This document shows positions 12,801 to 24,000 of a stretch of DNA of 64,000 bases, in pieces. The DNA comes from Phallusia mammillata (taxonomy: Eukaryota > Chordata > Ascidiacea > Phlebobranchia > Ascidiidae). A program made the translations under genes and the position numbers. Each line of letters opens with the position of its first letter. The stretch's first letter is position 1. The DNA lies in assembly GCA_003260075.1 (NCBI GenBank), contig QLIY01000771.1, positions 1-64,000 of the forward strand. The letters are read 5' to 3'. Below the pieces are notes generated by a model. That model ran no database searches. It saw only the letters and a list, made by a program, of their open reading frames with translations, and was not told the DNA's origin.

Positions 12801-15800
12801 TTTGTCGTGTTTAACCGAGCTAATAATCCCCAAAAAGATCGCAAAAAAGGGAAAGACAAAAAATACCGGTATAGGAAAACAAAATTCTAATACCGCCTCG
12901 AGCACTTGAGATATTTCGAGCAAGAAAATTCAGTGTTAACCAAGTCGAACCTGAGGGGTTAAACTAAATTGAAATCACCAACTGCTTAAGATGAGGAATA
13001 AAAACAAACCAAAGTAGCTATCATGATATAGCCTAATGAACCAAACAGAACGACGGTTGACTCATTTTGAGCACAACCCTTTAAGCATTGTTTTTCTTAT
13101 CCGTTAAGGATAAAATAAACATGCCAAGGTTTCCGTTTTTAAGTGAAACAAACAATTCCCGACGGAAAATTAAAGCGTAAAAAATTTGAAAACTTTTCCT
13201 CTCTAAAACTATATAATATACTTTGATGGGTATTCCCCATATTTTTTCAGGTGGAGTCCTCCGAATGAGACGGATCTTCTCTCCTCCCTGCTTCATCAAT
13301 CGATCCCAGTACTCCCCGGACGGAGCGCAGTCTCCATGGATGAGAATTAGACGAGGATTCTGATACCGCAAAGCTCCTAAGATCCTTGATGATATCGAAT
13401 TAATAACAAAAAAATTAACTTGCAATTAGTCAACTTGTAGATGAGGAAGTACATCAAAGAGAAAAGGGCGTGTATTATTACTTTCGGAGGTCAAAATATG
13501 GGCGTGGATGAAATTTGTACACGTCTATTTAAAAATACAAGTACAAACATAGTTAGTTTTTAAGACTAGCCCAAAATGACTTCGGTCTTAAACGCACACA
13601 ATGTTTGTATATTACAGGCCACGTGGAGAGAACGTGTTTTTCGATGATTACTGTGAGCTCATAACAGCTTACAGGTTTTGAATATGATTAAATAAAAGAG
13701 GGCTTGATTTGATTTTCGGTTCGGTTTCGAATCGGTTCCGAATCATACAACACCCAAACGCAAATTTTAAGCCCGATTCGCAAAGTAACGACTCCCTTTA
13801 TGAAGCAAGGCAAAAAATTGGCCGAGCTTCACACGTATCAGGTGGAGATTTTCCGTCAGATAGGGGCCATATTGGTTTCGTACCATACTAGTGTCAATAC
13901 AAAAAATGATTTTTTAATACTCATGTCTTTCTTACGTTATATAATGGTCAACGCGCATTCGGGGGGGGGGCGTAATGAATGAGATTTGGAACTTTGTAGA
14001 AGGAATTTGAAATCTCCTGCTGCACTTCAGCTATCTGTAAACACGACAAGGGCAAAATGACTACAACAATATCACATGATTAAACGAACGGTTGCGGGGA
14101 AATTATTTACAAAAGTGTTTTTTTTAATTACCAAGACTATGCTACATTGATTCAACGAAGGACACGATTTATGAAACGTTTTCGGATATATTTGTCATTT
14201 ATTTATAAAATACATTTACCATAACAGTTTTAATTCGATGTTATGTTGTGAAAAGATGATCTAGAATAGCACCACAGTTTTTGCCCAAACAATATAGCGC
14301 CTTAAATCAAAATAAGCAAAACCTGTTTTTAGTTTTTCTTGAACACTACGAACTATGGCCATGCAGCATCTTAAAATCCTCGTGAAAAAAGAAACAATAC
14401 GGAAGCAAGATGATGCTATTTGTTGTGTTATTTTGTTTGAACAACAGTATATCAGTATAAGTATATTACAACAGTATAAGCAAGAAAATAAAATTGAACA
14501 TTTTTATAAGACGACTTTTAACACAAATTTCAGTACTCAAAACTTAATGCTGTACGAAGGTTTTCAGTCAGGATTTTAAATTTAACATAGATGAAATATA
14601 CGGGTTAGACTTAGAGCATTGTCGAGCAAAAACCCGTGACCGGACTTGTACTATACACTTGGTAGAGAGTGTGTTCCAAGTGCGGTTATGGTCTGCCGGG
14701 CATAAATACGACTACCCTTAAATTTGGGGTTCAAATAACATTAAAAGGAACGTTATGTGCCCATGCGATAGACTAGCCACGCTCAAAGCATTCTTGTTTC
14801 GTCTTTACGCCAACCGAACCTTTACGGGTTTCACAGCTTAAAAAAATCTCTTTACTGAAACGTTTTGAAGTATACATTAATTAAAATATATTTAGACATT
14901 AATTAAAATATATTGTTGATTTTTCCGGCCGCAATATTTTTTCTTGAGACAACTTGTTCACGTGCACAATCAACAACACTTGAAAACACCCTAAAAAGCA
15001 AATACGCTATGTACACAAGCCGATACCTGTAATATATCATCGTCGCCTTGCTTTAGTCTTGTCGCCCTTTCGCTTTCCACATTTTTCTCAATCTCTTCAA
15101 TATTAATTTGTTCATCCCGGTTTTTTAGCAAAGTTTTCGGATTCGGTCGTTCGGCGTCCTAACACAGAGAACTCATTATTAGATAAAAGCAAAAGCGAAT
15201 TTCAAGTAAATGTGTCAATGTCCAGCAAAATATTTACAAACAATTTTAGATTTTTCAAACTAACATAGATTTTACAAACTAAGGTAAGCTTTACGGCACA
15301 AAACGTCTGAAGGAAATTGATAAATTCGAAAATCTAGTTTCAAATCTTGAGTCAAGTTTAGTTTTTGAAAAATGAGACATGTCTACGGCTGACCACAGGA
15401 GCCTGTATTTGGCGCTAAACGGGAGAGGGTTTATGAGGTAAAGGCTTTTTGTTAAAAAAATCCGGGCTTTCAAATACGATAAGATAAAGATTTTTTTACC
15501 GGCGTATACGCAAAACAATGTCACTAAAACAGAATACTATTAAAACATATGCGTAGTACCGTATATTTCCGAAGTTTAGGGGGCGTCGGTTTCTTTTTGC
15601 CAGGATTTGCGTGTCGTTTAATAAAGTCGTAAGCTTGCCATTGTTTATATTCCTCAAACGACAGCGATGAACCATTGTTACTGATTATTACTGAGAAGAT
15701 GCTAGGGTCTACCGAAATTCCATCACATTTCTTGGTCAGTAATGCATTCAATTTATCAATTGTGACATTAATTTGCGACGAAATGTCGAAAGATCGCTGG

Positions 15801-15958
15801 GTAGCCGAAAGCACCGCGTTGGAAATTGTATGTTGGTTTAATGACATTGTTTTTTCTTCCATGAAAGTAACGTTCAAAACATTACTCCAGTTCAAATATA
15901 TGATCCATGTGGCCATTGCTATTGTCAGCAAGGCACAAATCTTGTGTTTGGAAATCAT
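6807..15958 (-). CDS. GT32 (A4GNT/A4GALT-like) type II membrane glycosyltransferase, complete gene
   Basis: Predicted Golgi glycosyltransferase of 472 aa. Exons on the minus strand are 15560-15958, 15027-15158, 13936-14034, 13222-13384, 12223-12373, 10943-11024, 7644-7811 and 6807-7023. All junctions have GT/AG and matching phases. In order the protein has a signal anchor (about residues 7-22), a stem with N-glycosylation sequons, VPNLIHY, LILIHGD, EHRADVARL and then GGIYLDTD, whose DXD (about 290-292) binds the nucleotide-sugar metal ion. NGIIFANR, WGHNSV and YDWHNNYIMHLYSR follow, as in invertebrate GT32 proteins. Exon 3 is damaged: a G10 run (13961-13970) stands in place of about 18 bases present in the left copy, removing the IWFG core. 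This looks like an assembly gap, not a mutation. The exon 7 donor position is certain to plus or minus 1 base. Donor and acceptor sugars are unknown. Confidence 0.88.
7076..7270. repeat. hAT-like MITE with perfect 8-bp target duplication
   Basis: The element at 7084-7262 begins CAGTGGTTGGATTCAGCC and ends GAATCCCACCACTG. It is flanked on both sides by GTTATAAA. It lies in the last intron of the glycosyltransferase gene. A right-end fragment of the same family is at about 11315-11350. Confidence 0.8.
8172..8340. repeat. hAT-like element, left end only
   Basis: CAGGGCTGTCAAACTCG at 8172 is a typical hAT-MITE terminus. The inner part (GGCCGCATTGCC, CGCCAATTACCTG) resembles the element at 26270-26461. 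A right terminus was not found. Confidence 0.4.
8697..8990. repeat. pogo/Tigger-like TTAATCGCAT repeat followed by a duplication joined by an n
   Basis: Repeated blocks of GGTTAATCGCAT in both orientations (about 8715-8885) match fragments at 10365-10440 and 49675-49770. They resemble short non-autonomous pogo-type elements. Immediately after, about 8900-8945 and 8947-8990 are near-identical copies joined by the single n at 8946. Confidence 0.5.
9511..9559. repeat. Short tandem repeat, 27-bp unit
   Basis: TAGATTCACGTAATTGGTAA occurs twice in tandem, at 9511 and 9538. It lies in an intron of the glycosyltransferase gene. Confidence 0.7.
10365..10440. repeat. TTAATCGCAT palindromic fragment
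   Basis: AACCGGATTATCGCATAATC and its inverse GCGATTAACCGGATT flank about 40 bp. It belongs to the same family as 8697-8885. Confidence 0.5.
11400..11564. repeat. Direct duplication with two G10 runs
   Basis: Bases 11400-11474 and 11485-11554 are near-identical AT-rich copies. Each is followed by 10 G, at 11475-11484 and 11555-11564. It lies within a glycosyltransferase intron. Confidence 0.8.
11850..12105. repeat. Duplicated segment with three G10 runs
   Basis: G10 runs lie at 11882-11891, 11989-11998 and 12096-12105. The blocks 11892-11988 and 11999-12095 are near-identical. Each contains an inverted repeat AATCATTGTC/GACAATGATT. It lies just outside the DXD exon (12223-12373). Confidence 0.8.
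13961..13970. other. G10 run replacing coding bases in glycosyltransferase exon 3
   Basis: The left copy has an uninterrupted exon here (2029-2135, 107 nt). The right copy has matching sequence on both sides but 10 G in place of about 18 coding bases, leaving the exon at 99 nt and out of frame. This is direct evidence that the G runs are placeholders. Confidence 0.85.
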
Positions 15959-17393
15959 ATCTCAGCTTACGAAGGTTAGTTGTTTGCTGAAAGTTGTATT
16001 TCCATTTTCACACTACAAAGTAATATATAACTTCGACAAGCAAAAAGTGCGGTACTAAAACCAGCTTTAAAAAAATTTCAAGTTTCTCTCAATTTTTTCC
16101 CTTGGCAAAAAAATTGACTGATGATGAAAGGAAAATATTTGTGTAAATACTGGAAACGAACGTTTTACAAAAGCTTTCAAACAATCGCGAGGAAAGTTGA
16201 TTGACTTATCAATACCAACAACTTTTAAGTGTCTTGATCGGCGCGAACGAAAAAAGTCTGTTTGAACTGCAACCCTTTTGTCTGAATCGAACAATGCTAG
16301 AATACTCTCGCAAACAACGTATTAGGACTGCGCCCAAATTTTCATTTCACATTTTAACGTTATGCGGTCTGTACCATAACTCGCATAGCTATTGAATAAA
16401 GCTTGTACCCAAAGCAGGCCCAAACCCTTCTTTCTGTTGATTTGTTTTGCTTGATGAATGTAACTTAAAATGATACCGAAATTTCATGCAAAACAATACT
16501 GTAATAAATACTGTAGCTTTTATTTAGCCAGACACAAACCAGAAGCAATTAAGCGACACAGAGCCAAGTTAAACACACAGACATTGAAAGTCTAGACTGC
16601 TAGCAAGCAGCGATACAACTGGTACTGCAGCGTCTAAACATTTCACTACACAGACCTGCTGAGACTTAACGCTGTGGTGTGATATTCTTTTGACGATAGA
16701 ATCAGTTTATTTTACAGCTTTTAAGTAAGTTTCTGCAGCACTTTCTGGCATGTCATATAATCTACATTCAGTTGCTTCACCCCACTACTCAGTCAACTTT
16801 TCTGTCTTTCAGTCTAAAACCGTTTTTGCTGACATTCGACTCCGGTCTAAATTAACGTCATTGAGGGCTTTTGTTATGAGGGTGCTTACAGTGAAGTGCT
16901 TTAACGGTTAGCGCCCACTACCGACAAATGTATGTAATGGTTTTAATCGCAAATTGACAGCGTTATAATTAACCCTATTATTACACATTACAAATATATA
17001 AATCGCTGATTGTTTATGAAGGAAACGTTTCAGCCGACATGTGCATCTAACACTTTGTATTGTGATATATGCGTGGGTTTGGGTTTAAAAAGCGAAAGTT
17101 AATACAGATTCTAATGGCAAGAGTATTTACTTCTAACTAATCTGTCGGTACATAGCAGCATATACGTGCAACACCGCACTATTTCAAGAACTTGCATACA
17201 CAACGTTTAATATTTAGTTTCATGTGGCTTACCTGGCATTTAATTGCTCACTGTAACTATACGCACAGCCGTCAATATAGTTACATGTTGTCACTCCCTG
17301 TCGAACCTATCATAACATAACTTGACTACATACTAAATACACTGCCGCCAATGTATTACAAGTTGACGTTTGTGTTCAACCTTTTCCCTTTTC

Positions 17394-17900
17394 CTCTATA
17401 GCAGGGGTTCCCAAACTTTTTGGGTCCGTGGCCCAAATGTCTATTTAATAGCAATTCGTGGCCCACCACGTGCTGTCAATTTTGGCACAAACAATTTCTA
17501 TGTAAAATTTAACTTAAAAACAGCAAAATGGTTTCTTGCAATTTATTTTTAATGAGATACATGCTCCTGAAATGGGGGGGGGGTTTTTTGAAAAGTATGA
17601 TAGTTCAATAAATGGCTACTTCTCAATTCGCGCTACTCACATGCTCGACTACTCACGCACCTTGAATTGCTATCTTCTACACAGCAGCTAAAACCCATTG
17701 TTAGGAGACAATGACCTTTCTTCCTAAATAATTATTGTTTTGCAAATATTATGTTTTTCAAATCAAAGCGCATAATATCTACACTTCTACAGTGTAAAAA
17801 AACAGTACAATCTGTTCAAATGGCTCTGTGGCCCATTGAAAATGTCTTGGTGGCCTAGTGCTGGGCCATGGCCCACAGTTGGGGAACCACTGTTCTATAG
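17394..17900. repeat. hAT-like MITE with 8-bp target duplication and an empty site in the tandem copy
   Basis: The element at 17402-17892 starts CAGGGGTTCCCAAAC and ends GTTGGGGAACCACTG. It is flanked by CTCTATAG and TTCTATAG. Its interior has a G10 run at 17574-17583. The homologous site in the left duplication unit, near 5520, is uninterrupted, so insertion followed the duplication or is polymorphic. Confidence 0.8.
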
Positions 17901-18528
17901 CGATTTCGGTTAGTTTACACTTTAGGGCTCCACCTAAACAACGTTCTGTTGTGTGTAGCAATATTAACCGAGGCATAACTTGTAGCTGCAGTGACAAATC
18001 AGTAGAAGTCAATCTATTTATAACTGAGAGTTGAGAAGATTTTCTATTTTTATTTATCTTCGTAAACAGTGATCGTTAATGACCATGCTGTCTGCTGAAC
18101 AGTTCCGTATAATTACTCTCAGTTTAATTTATTTATATAATAGTAAAAAAATCTTGCAGTAATATTTCTATACTTGCCCAAACAGCATACGATATTTTTA
18201 CCTACATGACAACGTGTACAAAATCAACGCTTTTTGAATAATTCGTGAATTTGAAAGTGAATTTGATCAGAATAATCGCACACTTTTGCTATAAATAACA
18301 CACACGCTTTTATTTCAAGAAGCCTTGCAGCCTAAGCTCTTCTAGACACAATGCATAACTAGGGTAGAGCATCAAACCATATTAATTAACCAACAGTTTT
18401 CTGTTATTGAACGCTCGCAGCCAAAGCATACCCAAATGCAAGTTTTTATTGCTAAGTAATGCGCTGGCGTTTAAACGGATGGCGGGATGGTGACGTCACA
18501 TCCTGTACGTATTATCCCAGCCCCGAAG

Positions 18529-18750
18529 GGTAGAGCTACTAACACTGAGCTTCACCTTTGGCTCGACCTGGGAACTTCTGGTAGGTGGCGCAAAAGAGCA
18601 TAGGCGTTTATGGTGCGCTGTTACAGCAATTTGGGTTTCCGCTAAGAATAATTGCTGAGTCAGCACCATAAACGCCTATGCTCTTTTGTGCCACCTACCA
18701 GAAGTTCCCAGGTCGGGCCAAAGGTGAAGCTCAGTGTTAGTAGCTCTACC
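18529..18750. repeat. Near-perfect long hairpin (foldback MITE)
   Basis: Arms of about 85 bp, 18529-18615 and 18664-18750, are reverse complements with only about two mismatches. They start GGTAGAGCTACTAAC and enclose a loop of about 50 bp. A transcript through it would form a long double-stranded hairpin. A diverged relative is at 47039-47207. Confidence 0.85.
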
Positions 18751-19971
18751 GTCCCGAAGATTGGCTGCAACAATATTACCAAATATGCCATTGCCACTGT
18801 TGGTCCTTGCAAAATTTTACCGAATCCGAACTTTTTTAAAGTGTAAAAATTACGCCTACGGTTTTATAACGAGCAACTGAAGCGAAACAGCGAAAAAGTA
18901 ATTATTGGTTGTCTCTACTACACATTATCCGCAAATATATTGTGTGTTTTGTGCTGTTAATACATTATGAAGATGTTTAAGATTTTTACACTTCTATTAT
19001 TGACATAAGTTATTATGTTTCCAAACATTTCTTTGGATTAATCTTTTTGAAGTTGTCGAATGTTTGGCCGAATACTAGATTTCAGAGTTATTAGTTGGGC
19101 CTGTGGGTCCGGTAAGGTCTTTAGTTTGAATACAACTAAACACACGAAATTAGAACCCGAAAGTACAACTGTGCATTGGGCTTGATTCGTGCCTATGACT
19201 TGGCACTAGTCCACATTTCTTTTGAAATTTCACCTTAGTAAGTCTTACGTTAAGGGCTAATTTTGGCTTTAACAAAATATCATGGTTTGATTCGCAATTT
19301 CGGAACACTACAGAAGTAGATAACATTTCAATTTTCGGACCTCCCGTTTAGTTAAATTATTTTTTTTTAATTGTTTTGCTTTATAAATCATTTCGACTAT
19401 ATTGCTATTTTAAAGTGTTGTAGTACTCCAACATAGCTCATTTTATCTCACAAGCGTTAAGAATGCTTTAAATCGTCTTTTACTTCACCTGTTTACTAAC
19501 CCTAAAACATAAACGACTTTATTTCTTATGAAATTGTCCTATCAATGTGACTATTGCTTATTGAACCTTGATAACGTGCCAAGTTATTGTTGTATGATGC
19601 AAAGCTAACTAGTAGTTTTCCTCTAAAGAAATTTCTACCAGCATTCAACCTGTAAACACTATAATTTGATTTTCAATCTCCTCTAATAACTACGTCGATG
19701 TCTCCTCCATATATAATAGCTTTCGGTACTGAGTAGTAATGGATACACGTCATGTTTCATAGAAAATTACTATTTCAGTGATTTTTGAACTATAGAAGTG
19801 TAAACACAACACGAAATTGGCGTAGAGGTTAAAAGAGTGTTAAAAGCCACTGAAACACTCCACATTACTGTTGCAGCTAATACGAAACTGTCATGGACAA
19901 ACAATACTTGTACTTTAAACTTAAAAAATGTAATCACCCAGCTCATTGCTTGGCAGATAAAGACTATAACA

Positions 19972-20150
19972 AACTTTGTTTACTGATTTTATTGAACAAC
20001 AATATCTGGTTTTAATGCATCGTTTTCCTGTCAGAGTTGCAAGCGGGCCCAAAATCTGAGCCCGAACCCGGCCCGAAGGGGGGGGGGTAACTTTATGTTT
20101 ATTGATTTTATTGAACAACAATATCTGGTTTTAATGCATCGTTTTCCTGT
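19972..20150. repeat. Direct duplication split by a G10 run, one side carrying an extra repeat fragment
   Basis: Bases 19972-20031 and about 20088-20150 are near-identical. Between them are a fragment of the CCCGAACCCG repeat family (20040-20077) and 10 G at 20078-20087. Confidence 0.7.
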
Positions 20151-20847
20151 TTCAAAAAATCTGTAGGGTTTGTTTAGATGCGAAAAGCGAGATTTTGTTT
20201 ACTCTGATTTTTTTCTTCGTTATCGTTTTAAGAAAGCGTTGGTTAAAATATTGGACGTGCCATTGACTAATAAAGAGTAAAAGAATAACGCTAACAAACG
20301 CCAGGCGGAAGTGCTTAGCAACGCCCCGTTTAACTTCTTACATCATAAACCTATTTAGATATATATAAAGCTTCTTTTTTGCGCAACCGGACAACCTAAC
20401 TGATGTTCGAAGTCTCATTGGGGGCGTCCTTATCAGAGTAATGGGCCATTACAGGGAAATGGAAAGAGGCCCCGAATGAGTAGTGAATATAATTGCCGGT
20501 TAGCAAAAAGGAAGTATTGGTTTAAGCCTGGCAACAAATGATCCGGACTTTCACCTTAACAACTCATTGCGTTTTGAGCAGTGTAACGTTCAACGTGAAG
20601 CATCTATTTCCTTCGTGGTGATTGTTTTTGTGCCGGTTGAATCTCTTGCACAGGGCAAAACATACGTGAACGCTTTACACGCGTATATTGGGAAAAAATA
20701 AACAATAAATAAATAGACAAAACTGAGAAAAGATAAAATCTCATTACACAAGCTACTAACAATCTTAAACCGTTTTTTTCCGAACACTTTATATAACAGT
20801 GCATTCGCGAAAACCAAAAACGCCGTTCAGACTGCCGCACTTTTTCA

Positions 20848-21067
20848 AGGGCTCTTCATTTCCCCTTCGGAACTTATTGATTTCTACTTAAAACCGATCA
20901 CTGATCGACTGATACCTAAGCTAAGAACCTCGTGTTTTGGCATGGAACTGGGGGGGGGGCTTTTAAAGGGCTCTTCATTTCCCTTTCGGAACTTATTGAT
21001 TTCTACTTAAAACCGATCATTGATCGACTGATACCTAAGCTAAGAACCTCGTGTTTTGGCATGGAAC
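20848..21067. repeat. Direct duplication split by a G10 run at the GPCR stop
   Basis: Bases 20848-20949 and 20960-21067 differ at only a few positions and are separated by 10 G at 20950-20959. The left copy ends at the base where the right copy enters the GPCR stop codon. Confidence 0.8.
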
Positions 21068-24000
21068 TCAGCTCCAAGTTATTTTGGCTTCGGCATTAAA
21101 AGGCGTAGATATTACAACGCTCTCCTTGGGCACGACGTTGCCGTTATAAAGTCGGACAGACTCGCTGCGTGACCTTTGAACTGTAGTTCGCTCGCCCTTT
21201 TTCAGAACAAAGCGATCGGCGTTTTTATATATTAACGAATTGCGCATAGTATTTCTAGTAGCCAGAGCGCTCATAGGAGTTGGGCCTTTGGCTGAAGCGG
21301 ATCGTCTTAAATCAGGACCCACGCGGACATCTCCGTTTGCGTAAAACGCGGAATCACTCCCGTCGGATGAGTCGTGATCCTTCATCGGGCTCATCATGGT
21401 AATCTGTGTGGTCGCGGATAAAGTGGGAGTTTTTCTCGGCATCGGGGGGTTGCCATTCCGACGAAAACTCGGCACTGACGTCATCGCTGTTCCACCGGTG
21501 ACGTTGCTCCGTGTTGAGGGGGTGCGGGCCAAACGGAATGAGCTACTTCGTGGGAGAGAGGGTTTGCGGGCTGTGCGGCGCCATAGAGCGTACGCAAGGT
21601 GCCTAAAACAATAAGACATAATTTTATAGCGGTAAGTATAAAGACAATGCAGCAAAAAAAACTACTTTCTTAATCTGGGCGTTTTGGTATCAATAGATTA
21701 AATGTTCTGCTGAAACTTTACAAACTATTCTGTTCTTTAATAATCACTAAAATATGGAGAAGTAGTAGTTGCATTATGTCGTAAAGATAAGCTACAATAT
21801 ACGGCATACTAAACTCCAAAATGCTAAAATATATGCTTAGCACGTTAGGGTGGCCATAAACGCTATGTAGTGTTGCAACTTACATAAACTTAACCAACGT
21901 ATAGCTATTAGTAATTACAACTTACTTAAAAGTTATCCACATTCTCGGCAGTCGCATCGAATAGATCAGGGGATTCACCAAGGGGTGGATCACCGCCGAC
22001 GCGAGGCAGTAGTCGAACCAATGGATGATGTCACTACGTGTTGACGTCAAATCGTAGATGAAAAGTGACGTCACGGGCAGCCAACATACGAAGAAGACGC
22101 CCATGACTATCACGAGAGTCGGGGGGGGGGTCTATTTGAATAAGACAGAAACTGACGATGCCTTTATAGGCGAAATTAATATTTCTGTTGCAAAAAAAAC
22201 TTTACACTGACGCTGATCGTCTGCCACTCTTTATGAGTATATGGGGGGGGGGGGGGAACAAAAGGGCCGCGGTTCGGGACATTGCCTAAAACGCTGCCGT
22301 GACGTTTCAGTTGTGATCCGGCGCGCCACCTAACGGTTAAAAATAGTACGCAGTAGAGCGCTAGCATGAGACACAGGCTTGTGTAGAAGTAGCCAACCCC
22401 CACTGCTATGTAACTCAGCGTGAAAGGTGGAAAGCTTTGAGAGCAAGACTTTGGGTCACATTGGCACATTCCACCAGAGGCGCATACGCACCGAGCATCG
22501 GAGCATGACCACCCGGCCAATGGAGCGACAAGAAAGACCGCAATCGCCATAAACCAAGTAATTGTTATTAAGATCATGGATGATTTGTTCGTGAAGATGC
22601 GACTGTATCGGCGCTCGTCCTGGATTTTAATACATCTGTGGAAAAGATAGAGTTGGGTTAATATATTTAATGTAAGTAATTGTAAAGATCTTTTTTGAAT
22701 TATATTTTTGCCTGAAATGAGTTCGCTGTAATAAAAGACACTTAAATACATTTTTTTTATTTTTCTAAGTTTTGATAGTAACCTTTACAAATAACGCACA
22801 AAATTGCAACAATTTGGATTAAAATCCTTAAGGTATCGAATTCGACAGGCCTAAAGGTATCGAAAATTTTGTATGCAGTGTTATTTGCGGAGCCATTTCA
22901 AAGTCGTTTGGATCAACTGAAATGGAAAATATGATGACATTGTCCCACCCGCTATGTAAATGACAATATGTACTAGATACAGAAAAAATGCGAAAAAAGT
23001 TGTTTACAGATAACCGCGTAATAAAGCAGACTCGGAGAATGCATAGAAGAACAAATAAATCCGAAAATGAACAAAAATACACTTTCTTGCACTCCGGCTC
23101 TTTGTCCCCGAGGAAGCTTAGCTTTCCTGGCAAACTACCAAAAAGTTTTTGTAGTGATTGTATGAACACCATACAGACTTACAAACTGTCTTGAAATTGA
23201 GTTTTGAACCAATATAGTTCATGTTATGAAGCCAAAATGCAGGTCCAAAAGTTATAAAGATATATTAGGTGAAATTACGACGCAATGTGGCCGAGTGGGA
23301 AGTCAGGAACGTATTTAACCCTTTATTCAAACAAGCCAAAACCCAAATCGCCCCAAAAAGCCCGGTGCAACTTGCAACTATGTTGGTTTATGTACTTCGT
23401 TACCTACATTTTCTGATAACTGTTTAATACGTTAAATACGCTAAACACTATGCGACGTCACAAAAGCGGGGTTTGAATGAAGTTTGTCGAGGTTTGGTTA
23501 GTGACGGGCGTAAACAGGAACTATGACTAACAACTTGTATAGCGGTCGGTGTGAAAGTGAAATGGCACGGTAAAGGCTGCTAACTAGCTTATGAATAGTA
23601 TGAGACACAGGAAAATCATGAAAAACGAAAGGGTGCTTTTGTTCCGTGATTCGTGAAACAATGCGTGCTTATGACAACGAGTGATTCATTTTTTTTCAAG
23701 TTTTCGGTTGGTAAATTTCACTTAAGGCGCTAATACCAAGACATGCGTATGATGATATAGTAACAGCCTTCGACAAAAACAAAAACGTATGTTCAATATG
23801 TACATAATTCTGTACAGTCCGGTCTTCGCCTAATTCGGACAAAACTTAAGGTACAAATGATTCGTAATGTGGCAAGGCTTTGACCAATCGGCATCGGTTA
23901 ATCCGGATCTTTGCCTAATCCAGACAATTTGTTTGGTCCAAACGGGTCCGGATTAGCCGTGGTATATTTACATGCAATGCGTGAATTCACCAAGCAGTCT

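Larger units (their letters stand above)
12565..18160. repeat. Right unit of an 11.8 kb tandem duplication
   Basis: Homologous to 201-5830 (see that entry). Copies are nearly identical over exon 1 and its upstream flank and more diverged elsewhere. This copy alone carries the hAT-like insertion at 17402-17892. Confidence 0.85.
15959..21067. other. Intergenic region, right glycosyltransferase copy to GPCR
   Basis: It holds the promoter-side half of the duplication unit to about 18160, the hAT-like element 17402-17892, the hairpin element 18529-18750, and gap-split duplications at 19972-20150 and 20848-21067. A perfect TGACGTCA is at 18491-18498. The stretch 18760-19960 shows nothing recognisable. 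No coding exon was found. Confidence 0.55.

Noticed and set aside
21396..21614. 72-codon plus-strand reading frame
   Set aside because: It is antisense to the GPCR C-terminal exon.
22828..23172. 114-codon minus-strand frame between GPCR exons 2 and 3
   Set aside because: No similarity to receptor segments, and the flanking exons splice in phase without it.
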